From Corynebacterium guangdongense (lineage in GTDB: Bacteria; Actinomycetota; Actinomycetes; Mycobacteriales; Mycobacteriaceae), in contig NZ_CP047654.1 in assembly GCF_030408915.1 (NCBI RefSeq), forward strand, positions 434,001 to 498,000: a stretch of 64,000 nucleotides of DNA. The letters are read 5' to 3'. The translations under genes were made by a program, and so were the position numbers. This document shows, piece by piece, positions 25,899-32,226 of the stretch. The notes below the pieces were generated by a model. The model worked only from the letters and a program-made list of their open reading frames with translations, had not been told where the DNA came from and did not search any database. Positions within the stretch are counted from its first letter, which is position 1. Each line of letters opens with the position of its first letter.

Positions 25899-27080
25899 AT
25901 GATTGTGCAAGTTCTTCGTGTAGCGCTCGCCTTCGTCGGCATCATCGTCGGCGCAGGCTTCGCGTCCGGTCAGGAAGTCATGCAGTACTTCGTCGGCTTC
26001 GGCATCAACGGGCTGTGGGGGGTGGTGCTGTCGGCCGTGGTCATGACCGTGATGGCGATGATCATTCTCCAGCTCGGCTCCTATTTCCAGGCCGCCGAGC
26101 ACGGCGAGGTGTTCGACCGGGTCTCGCACCCGATCTTCTCCCGCGTCCTCGATCTGGGGGTGATCGTGACGCTGTTCAGCACCGGTTTCGTCATGTTCGC
26201 CGGCGCCGGCGCCAACCTCAACCAGCAGTGGGGGCTGCCGACCTGGGTCGGCGCACTGCTCATGGTCGCGCTTGTGCTGGCCAGCGGGCTTCTCGACGTC
26301 AACAAGGTCACCAACGTCATCGGTGCGATCACCCCGTTCATCATCTTCTTCCTGACGGTCGCCTCGCTTTATGTGATCTTCTTCACCGATCACGTCTCCT
26401 TCGCCGATCTCGACGTCTCGGCGCAGGCCGTGGGGTCCCCGCTGCCGCACTGGGCCGTCGCCGCCGTCAACTACGTCGGCTTCAACCTCATGGTCGCCGT
26501 GTCCATGGCCATCGTCATCGGCGGCGCCATGTTCCATCCGCGCCTGGCCGGTTACGGCGGCCTCCTCGGCGGCCTGTTGTACTCGTTCCTCCTGGTCATC
26601 TCCGCGGTGACGCTCTTCCTCGCGGTGCAGACCGTCGGCGACGACGACATGCCGATGCTCACCCTCGTCGGCGACATCCACCCCTGGCTGGGGCAGGTCA
26701 TGGCCGTGGTCGTCTTCGGGATGATCTTCAATACGGCCCTGGGCATGTTCTACGCCCTGGCCAAGCGCATCTCCGCCTGGTGGGGCGGGCGATTCTTCCT
26801 CATCTACTCGATCACCGTGCTCGTCGGCTTCGTCCTCAGCTTCCTCGGCTTCAAGAACCTCGTCGGCTACGTCTACCCGGTCCTCGGCTACATCGGCCTG
26901 CTGCTCATCGCCGTCATGCTCGTCGCCTGGTTCCGCGCGCGCGGGCGCATCAACGACGAATCCGCCCGCCGCGTCAGAATCGAACAGCTCTGGCGCCGCG
27001 GGCGGGAGGTGGAGATCATTGAGGAGGTCAAGGCGTCGAACCTGGACGTGACAGACGTCCGCCAGGCGATGGAGGATTAG
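25899..27080 (+). CDS. YkvI-like integral membrane protein
   Basis: 393 residues, about ten transmembrane helices and a cytosolic C-terminal tail (from about residue 350). The N-terminus VALAFVGIIVGAGFASGQEVMQYFVGFG matches the YkvI family, distantly related to amino-acid permeases of the APC fold. Substrate unknown. TACGAT (25887–25892) lies 6 nt before ATG, so the mRNA is likely leaderless. It ends 2 bp from the convergent zinc-ribbon gene. Confidence 0.82.
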   Translation: MIVQVLRVALAFVGIIVGAGFASGQEVMQYFVGFGINGLWGVVLSAVVMTVMAMIILQLGSYFQAAEHGEVFDRVSHPIFSRVLDLGVIVTLFSTGFVMFAGAGANLNQQWGLPTWVGALLMVALVLASGLLDVNKVTNVIGAITPFIIFFLTVASLYVIFFTDHVSFADLDVSAQAVGSPLPHWAVAAVNYVGFNLMVAVSMAIVIGGAMFHPRLAGYGGLLGGLLYSFLLVISAVTLFLAVQTVGDDDMPMLTLVGDIHPWLGQVMAVVVFGMIFNTALGMFYALAKRISAWWGGRFFLIYSITVLVGFVLSFLGFKNLVGYVYPVLGYIGLLLIAVMLVAWFRARGRINDESARRVRIEQLWRRGREVEIIEEVKASNLDVTDVRQAMED

Positions 27081-27082
27081 GC

Positions 27083-27433
27083 CTAGGCCTTCTTGACCAC
27101 CGAGGTCTTCAGGTACATCTGACCGGCGCCGGGGACGGTGGCGGAGATGTCGTGGCCGTTGACCGGCTCGTCGAGCAGCTTGATCTTGGGGACCTTGGTG
27201 CCGCGCTTGATGGGGGAGCCGCCCTTGACGTCGAGATTGACGGTGACGGTGACGGTGTCGCCGTCGGCCAGCTCGTTGCCCACGGAGTCGCGGAAGACCC
27301 GGGCTTCCGGCTCCGCGTCAGACGAGGCGCCCGGCGCGAACTCGTGGTTGCACATCGGGCAGACGACGATGCCGCCGTCCTCGTAGGTGTACTCGCTGCC
27401 GCACTCGGGGCACGGGGGGATCTGGTCAGCCAT
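27083..27433 (-). CDS. PhnA/YjdM-family zinc-ribbon protein
   Basis: 116 residues. The N-terminal zinc ribbon is CPECGSEYTYEDGGIVVCPMC (two CxxC pairs), and the C-terminal small beta domain ends KTSVVKKA as in the PhnA/YjdM family. Despite the historic name there is no evidence of a phosphonate role here. The start at MADQIPPCPEC (27433) is chosen because the zinc ribbon begins there and AAAGG lies upstream. Confidence 0.9.
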   Translation of the reverse strand: MADQIPPCPECGSEYTYEDGGIVVCPMCNHEFAPGASSDAEPEARVFRDSVGNELADGDTVTVTVNLDVKGGSPIKRGTKVPKIKLLDEPVNGHDISATVPGAGQMYLKTSVVKKA

Positions 27434-27497
27434 GTCCGGCTCAGCCTTTCTGCTCGGTGGTTCCTGACGTCCCAGCTTAGCCCCGGCCAAGCCCGCC

Positions 27498-27860
27498 TCA
27501 GCCCTTCCCGCCGGTGAGCAGGAAACTGGCGTGCAGCAGGTCGAGCACGTCCTCCTCGTCGACGGTGCCGTCGAGGCGCACGCTCACCCAGTGCCGCTTG
27601 TTCATGTGGTACCCGCGGGTGAAGCCCGGGCGGGTGACCAGCGCGTCGACAAGCTCCGGCTCCGCCTTGAGGTTGAGCACGTCCACCCTGCCCGGCTTGT
27701 CGACGCCCACCGTCGCGTACGGCAGCCGCATGAGCATCCCGAACCACTTCCCCGAGGCGTGCTTGAGCGCTCGGTTGTCGGGGTGGAGTTCCGGCCAGGG
27801 CAGCACCGGCTCGGTGGCCAGGTGCTCGCGGGCGTAGGCCAGGACCGCGTCGACGAGCAT
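27498..27860 (-). CDS. MmcQ/YjbR-family protein
   Basis: 120 residues (MLVDAVLAYAREHLATEP…). MPYATVGVDKPGR-like and NLKAEPELVDALVTRPGFTRGYHMNKRHWVSVRLDG are typical of the YjbR DUF, a CyaY-like fold with suspected DNA binding. Its ATG overlaps the menB stop (TGATG), so it is translationally coupled to menB. Confidence 0.88.
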   Translation of the reverse strand: MLVDAVLAYAREHLATEPVLPWPELHPDNRALKHASGKWFGMLMRLPYATVGVDKPGRVDVLNLKAEPELVDALVTRPGFTRGYHMNKRHWVSVRLDGTVDEEDVLDLLHASFLLTGGKG

Positions 27861-28819
27861 CAGTAGTAGAAGGGGAACTCGTCCCAGTTCGGCTCGCGCT
27901 TGTTGAGGAAGGCCTCCTTGCCCTCCACGGCCTCGTCGGTCATGTAGGCCAGGCGGGTCGCCTCGCCGGCGAAGACCTGCTGGCCCATCAGCCCGTCGTC
28001 GGTGAGGTTGAAGGCGAACTTCAGCATGCGCTGGGCGGTCGGGGACTTGCCGTTGATCTCGCGGGCGACCTGGATGGCCTCCGCCTCCAGCGAACCGTGG
28101 TCGGCGACGATGTTGACCGCGCCCATGCGGTGCATGTCCTCGGCGCTGTAGGTCCGGCCCAGGAAGAAGATCTCGCGGGCGAACTTCTGGCCGACCATCT
28201 TCGCCAGGTAGGCCGAACCGTAGCCGGCGTCGAAGGAGCCCACGTCGGCGTCGGTCTGCTTGAACCTCGCCTCCTGGCGCGAGGCGATGGTCAGGTCGCA
28301 CACCACGTGCAGGGAGTGCCCGCCCCCGGCCGCCCAGCCGTTGACCACGGCGATGACCACCTTCGGCATGGTGCGGATGAGGCGCTGGACCTCAAGGATG
28401 TGGAGGCGGCCGCCCTCGGCCTTGACGCGGTTGAGGTCCACGGTCTCGGAGCCGGCCTCCGCGTCATTGGACTCGTGGGAGGTGGCGTACTGGTAACCCG
28501 AGCGGCCACGGATGCGCTGGTCGCCGCCGGAGCAGAACGCCCAGCCGCCGTCCTTTTCGCTCGGGCCGTTGCCGGTCAGCAGCACCACACCCACGCTCGG
28601 GTCGCGCCGGGCGTGATCGAGGGCCCGGTAGAGCTCGTCCACCGTGTGCGGGCGGAAGGCGTTGCGCACCTCCGGGCGGTCGAAGGCGATGCGGACGACG
28701 CCGTCCCGGCGGGTCTCGCCGACGTGGCGGTGGTAGGTCAGGTCGGTCAGACCCTCGAATCCCTCAACGACCTTCCACTGGGTGGGGTCAAACGGCTGCT
28801 CGGTGCTGTAGTTACTCAT
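27860..28819 (-). CDS. menB: 1,4-dihydroxy-2-naphthoyl-CoA synthase
   Basis: 319 residues of the crotonase family. Oxyanion-hole segments are FCSGGDQRIRG and VNGWAAGGGHSLHVVCDLTIASRQEARFKQTDADVGSFDAGYGSAYLAK, and the C-terminal SPTAQRMLKFAFN follows the MenB pattern. It cyclises OSB-CoA. TAGACT (minus strand 28832–28827) lies 7 nt before ATG, so leaderless; it shares a 32-bp divergent region with a peptidase E gene. Confidence 0.96.
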   Translation of the reverse strand: MSNYSTEQPFDPTQWKVVEGFEGLTDLTYHRHVGETRRDGVVRIAFDRPEVRNAFRPHTVDELYRALDHARRDPSVGVVLLTGNGPSEKDGGWAFCSGGDQRIRGRSGYQYATSHESNDAEAGSETVDLNRVKAEGGRLHILEVQRLIRTMPKVVIAVVNGWAAGGGHSLHVVCDLTIASRQEARFKQTDADVGSFDAGYGSAYLAKMVGQKFAREIFFLGRTYSAEDMHRMGAVNIVADHGSLEAEAIQVAREINGKSPTAQRMLKFAFNLTDDGLMGQQVFAGEATRLAYMTDEAVEGKEAFLNKREPNWDEFPFYY

Positions 28820-28851
28820 GCGCCCGAGTCTAGAGGCCTACCCTGGGCGGC
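28820..28851. promoter_or_regulatory. 32-bp divergent promoter region between menB and peptidase E
   Basis: The minus-strand -10 hexamer TAGACT (28832–28827) is 7 nt before the menB ATG, and the plus-strand TACCCT (28839–28844) is 7 nt before the peptidase ATG. Both predict leaderless transcripts. Assigned by motif and spacing. Confidence 0.5.
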
Positions 28852-29445
28852 ATGAGACTGCTGCTGACCTCCTTCGGCCACGAGTCGATCGGCTCCTTCG
28901 TGACCGGCCGCGTCGCCTACGTCCCCGACGCCACCCGTTCCTTCGCCCACAAGACCGAGTGGGTCAACGTGGAACGCGAGATGCTGCGCGGGCACGGACT
29001 GGAGATCGTCGAGCTGCCGCTGGCCGCCACCGCGCCAGCCGAGACTGACCGCGTCCTCGGCGAAGTCGACGGCGTCTACGTCGCCGGCGGCGAGACCTTC
29101 GACCTCCTGGGGGTCCTGCGCACCACCGGCAACTTTGAGGTCCTGCGCCGCCACGTCCTCGCCGGCCTGCCCTACATCGGCACCAGCGCCGGGGCGGTGC
29201 TGGCCGGCCCCAGCATTGAGCCGGTCAGCCTGATGGATGATCCCGGGCTGGCCGGCCCGCTGAGCGACTACTCGGGCCTCGGGCTCACCGACTACGTCAT
29301 CATTCCGCACCTCGGCGACAACCCGCCGTTCTCCATGGACGTCTTCGCCGAGACGGTGCGCACCTACGGGGCGGACTGGAAGCTGGTGCTGCTTCACGAC
29401 GGGCAGGCGCTGCTCGTCGACGACGACGGAACCCACCTCGTCTGA
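28852..29445 (+). CDS. Peptidase S51 / dipeptidase E-like protein
   Basis: 197 residues. The nucleophile-elbow serine lies in YIGTSAGAVLAGPSIEPVSLMDDPG and the conserved VYVAGGETFDLLGVLR precedes it; IIPHLGDNPPF supplies a likely active-site His. The family cleaves Asp-X dipeptides, but the corynebacterial substrate is unknown. TACCCT 7 nt before ATG. Confidence 0.88.
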   Translation: MRLLLTSFGHESIGSFVTGRVAYVPDATRSFAHKTEWVNVEREMLRGHGLEIVELPLAATAPAETDRVLGEVDGVYVAGGETFDLLGVLRTTGNFEVLRRHVLAGLPYIGTSAGAVLAGPSIEPVSLMDDPGLAGPLSDYSGLGLTDYVIIPHLGDNPPFSMDVFAETVRTYGADWKLVLLHDGQALLVDDDGTHLV

Positions 29446-29449
29446 CGGT

Positions 29450-29737
29450 CTAGCGAATCTCGCAGCCGCTCGTGTCGACAAGGTTGCACTGCGGCCCGAA
29501 CAGGCTCGAGGCCATGGCGGACAGGATGAACGGCGTCCACAGCGCGGAGCCGACGATGGTGAAGGCGCCCTGGCCGATGGACTTCAGCGGTTCCTGGCTG
29601 GAGAAGGTGTCGGCGAAGGGCATCTGCGAGGAGGTGGGGTCGTGCTGCAGCGACTGCGCGGCGGCGGCGGGGGTCACGAGCGCGGCCGTCGTGATTCCCG
29701 CAGCGGCGGTGAGGGCGGCGATTCTGCGGTTCAGCAT
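29450..29737 (-). CDS. Small secreted hypothetical protein
   Basis: 95 residues beginning MLNRRIAALTAAAGITTAALVTPAAAAQS, a Sec signal peptide with likely cleavage after AAA. The mature part is about 68 residues and has two C-terminal Cys (QCNLVDTSGCEIR) able to form a disulfide. AAGGA lies about 10 nt upstream of this ATG. No family recognised. Confidence 0.75.
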   Translation of the reverse strand: MLNRRIAALTAAAGITTAALVTPAAAAQSLQHDPTSSQMPFADTFSSQEPLKSIGQGAFTIVGSALWTPFILSAMASSLFGPQCNLVDTSGCEIR

Positions 29738-29793
29738 GGGTCTGATCCTTGCCTTGAGGGAGGGGACTGTGACCCACATTACGTGATTGGCGC

Positions 29794-30087
29794 CTAAATC
29801 GAGTCGAAGAGCTTATTGATCTGCGTGGCCAGGTCGATGTCGCGCGAGGTGATCCCGCTGACGTCGTGCGAGCTGAGGGAGACCGTGACCTCCGGATAAG
29901 TCAGCAGCACGTCGGGGTGGTGGTTGGCCCGCTCGGCGGCGTCGCCGATGGCCCGGACGAACTTCACTCCGGTGGCGAAGTCACCGGTCTTGAAGTCGGC
30001 GACGATCTCGCCCTCGATGAATTCCCAGCCTTCCGGGAGCTGGTCTGCGATCTGCTTCTCGGACAGTACTTTCTTCGGGTTGCTCAT
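29794..30087 (-). CDS. Pterin-4a-carbinolamine dehydratase (4a-hydroxytetrahydrobiopterin dehydratase)
   Basis: 97 residues, full family length, with the active-site motif ERANHHPDVLLTYPEVTVSLSSHD. It dehydrates 4a-hydroxy-tetrahydropterins; no aromatic amino-acid hydroxylase is visible nearby, so the local role (possibly pterin or molybdopterin related) is open. TAGGTT (minus strand 30099–30094) is 6 nt before ATG. Confidence 0.92.
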   Translation of the reverse strand: MSNPKKVLSEKQIADQLPEGWEFIEGEIVADFKTGDFATGVKFVRAIGDAAERANHHPDVLLTYPEVTVSLSSHDVSGITSRDIDLATQINKLFDSI

Positions 30088-30110
30088 GGGCCCAACCTAC
30101 TATGAACCGC
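30088..30110. promoter_or_regulatory. Second 23-bp bidirectional promoter with overlapping -10 elements
   Basis: The starts of the pterin dehydratase (30087, minus) and menC (30111, plus) are separated by exactly 23 bp. Minus -10 TAGGTT (30099–30094) and plus -10 TACTAT (30098–30103) share the TA at 30098–30099. This is the same geometry as at 5812–5834. Confidence 0.55.
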
Positions 30111-31124
30111 ATGAACCCTACCGTTGACGAAATCCTCGAGCGCTCCCACGTCGTCGCCCTTCCCATGCGGATGAAATTCCGCGGCATCACCACCCGGGAG
30201 GCGCTGCTCATCGACGGCCCCGCCGGCTGGGGCGAGTTCTCGCCCTTCCTCGAATACGACGCCCTTGAATCGTCCTCCTGGCTGGCTTCCGGCGTCGAGG
30301 CCGCGTGGGAGGGCTTCCCGACGCCGGTGCGCGACCGCGTGGAGGTCAACGGCACCATTCCGGCCGTCCCCGCCGACGAGGTCGAACCCGTCGTCGCCCG
30401 TTACCCGGGCTGCCGGGTGTTCAAGGTGAAGGTCGCCGAGCCGGGCCAGACCCTCGCCGACGACGTCGCCCGCGTCGCCAGGGTGCGTGAGCTCGTGCCC
30501 CATGCCGTCATCCGCGTCGACGCCAACCGCGGCTGGACCGTCGCCGAGGCCGTCGAGGCGGCCAAGGCACTCGGTCCCCTCGATTACCTCGAGCAGCCGT
30601 GCGCCACCGTCGACGAGCTCCGCGAGGTCCGCATGACCCTGCAGCGCTCCGGCATCTTCTGTCGCGTCGCCGCCGACGAGTCCATCCGCCGCGCCTCCGA
30701 TCCGTACCTGGTCGCCGAAAAGCAGGCCGCCGACGTCGCCGTGGTCAAGGTCGCCCCGCTCGGCGGCGTGCGCCGGACCATGGGGCTCGCCCGTGACCTC
30801 CACGTCAACCACCACATGGACATCACCGTCGCCTCCGCCCTCGACACCGCCGTCGGCATCAACGCGGGTCTGGCCGCCGTGGCCGCCTTCGACGCGCACA
30901 TCGACGACGACGGCATCGACGTCCGCCCCAACGCCGCCGGCCTTGCCACCGGGCAGCTGTTCGTCGAGGACGTCGCCGAACCGCTCGAGCTCGTCGACGG
31001 CCACCTGCCCGTCGCCCCGCGCACCCCGTCTCTGTCGCGTCTGGAGACGCTGGCCGCCCCGGCCGATCGCCGCGACTGGTGGTTCAACCGCGTCCGCGAG
31101 GCCTATCCGCTGATCCAGAGATGA
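30111..31124 (+). CDS. menC: o-Succinylbenzoate synthase
   Basis: 337 residues of the enolase superfamily. VFKVKVAEPG carries the catalytic Lys; metal ligands fall in VIRVDANRGW, DYLEQPCATVDEL and CRVAADESIRR, and the second Lys in AVVKVAPLGGVRR. It dehydrates SHCHC to OSB. The start at 30111 is favoured over ATG 30102 because TACTAT (30098–30103) overlaps the earlier ATG and lies 7 nt from the later one. Overlaps the convergent gene at its 3' end by 22 bp. Confidence 0.93.
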   Translation: MNPTVDEILERSHVVALPMRMKFRGITTREALLIDGPAGWGEFSPFLEYDALESSSWLASGVEAAWEGFPTPVRDRVEVNGTIPAVPADEVEPVVARYPGCRVFKVKVAEPGQTLADDVARVARVRELVPHAVIRVDANRGWTVAEAVEAAKALGPLDYLEQPCATVDELREVRMTLQRSGIFCRVAADESIRRASDPYLVAEKQAADVAVVKVAPLGGVRRTMGLARDLHVNHHMDITVASALDTAVGINAGLAAVAAFDAHIDDDGIDVRPNAAGLATGQLFVEDVAEPLELVDGHLPVAPRTPSLSRLETLAAPADRRDWWFNRVREAYPLIQR

Positions 31125-32050
31125 AAATTCCACACGCCGGGTTCGGGGAAGTCCCGACCGTAGCGGGTTGAGGGATCTTTTCGTCTCGCTTCCAGGGTGT
31201 TCGCGAGTTCCCTGACCAGCCACTTCATGGCGTGATCGGTGCAGTAGTTGGTGTACCGCAACGGCGCCCACCCGGCGCGCACCGCGTGGTTGGTCTTCCA
31301 CCGGTCGACGATGAAGGTCCGGTCCTTCACCCCGCTGCCGTGGTGTCGGTCGCTGTCCAGGTCCAGGACCGTCGAGCCGTGCCGGAATCCGAGATCCCAG
31401 TGATACGGGCCCAGGCGATAGTTGGGGACGGGGTCCAGGCCGATCTTCCCCAGCCGTTCGATGACCTGGCGTTCCCACCGGCTGGAAGCACCGATCGTGG
31501 CCCGGTCGAGCGCAGGTTGGAGCAGGGCCTTCTCCGCGGGGGTGAGTTCCTTCAGATCCATCGTGAACTGATCGCGCCCGCGCCAGCTGGCGTACTGCTC
31601 CTCGAGAAACGCCGCGAGCCGTCCGGTTCTCTCGTCGACGCCCGCCGCCGCCCGCAGCGGGCTGACCACTCGGAAACCGTCGACGAGCCGGTGGCCGGTG
31701 CGTCGCGAGCGGGTCATCCGGAGCAACTCCGTCGTTCGTGCTTTGGGCCCTGTCGCGCTCAGCGGCAACGTCGGAACCAGGTGCCGATAGAGGTCGTAGG
31801 CGGTGTCCCCGGTGAAAACCAGAGTCGGACGATGCCGTTGCAGAGCCGACATGGTCTCCGGGACGCTCAGTTCGCGGTTCCGGTACAGGCCGTTCTCGAT
31901 CCGGTGGAGTGATGTTCCCAGCTTTCGATTGATCTGCGTGCTGTTGAATCCGAGCTCGTTGAGCTGCTGCGTCGTAAAAATTCCATCCACGCGTATTTGG
32001 ACTTGGGGGATCGGGCGAAGGTTCCGGGCAGTTGGTGCACGCGCAGCCAC
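31103..32050 (-). CDS. AbiEi-like HTH plus restriction-endonuclease-like domain protein, unknown function
   Basis: 315 residues. The N-terminus (DGIFTTQQLNELGFNSTQINRKLGTSLHRIENGLYR) looks like the HTH domain of AbiEi-type antitoxins. The C-terminus (RWERQVIERLGKIGLDPVPNYRLGPYHWDLGFRHGSTVLDLDSDRHHG…DRTFIVDRWKTNHAVRAGW) resembles Vsr/DUF559-like PD-(D/E)XK folds, with candidate acidic residues in WDLGF and LDLDSD. No AbiEii-like toxin is next to it. The GTG at 32050 has TAGGGC 6 nt upstream and lies inside a duplicated 76-bp unit; GTG 31990 is an alternative start. Confidence 0.7.
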   Translation of the reverse strand: MAARAPTARNLRPIPQVQIRVDGIFTTQQLNELGFNSTQINRKLGTSLHRIENGLYRNRELSVPETMSALQRHRPTLVFTGDTAYDLYRHLVPTLPLSATGPKARTTELLRMTRSRRTGHRLVDGFRVVSPLRAAAGVDERTGRLAAFLEEQYASWRGRDQFTMDLKELTPAEKALLQPALDRATIGASSRWERQVIERLGKIGLDPVPNYRLGPYHWDLGFRHGSTVLDLDSDRHHGSGVKDRTFIVDRWKTNHAVRAGWAPLRYTNYCTDHAMKWLVRELANTLEARRKDPSTRYGRDFPEPGVWNFHLWISG

Positions 32051-32195
32051 CCTGCAGCCCTAAAACCCCAGGTCGCGTTTCTGGCCCGTGTACCGAATGC
32101 CACGCTGGATCGTGAGGGTGGGCAGTTGGTGCACGCGCAGCAACCTTGCAGCCCTAAAACCCCAGGTCACGTTTCATCCCCGTGTACCGAATGCC
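32026..32195. repeat. Tandem pair of 76-bp direct repeats (94-bp period)
   Basis: Copies at 32026–32101 and 32120–32195 are identical at 70 of 76 positions, separated by 18 unrelated bases. Each carries GTGCAC and, on the minus strand, TTTTAGGGCTGCA. In the first copy this provides the candidate -10 and GTG start of the minus-strand gene; in the second copy the equivalent codon is GTT. It appears to be a duplicated promoter/start region. Confidence 0.85.
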
Positions 32196-32226
32196 CCGGC
32201 CACCTCCCGGCCTACACTGGCCGTCG

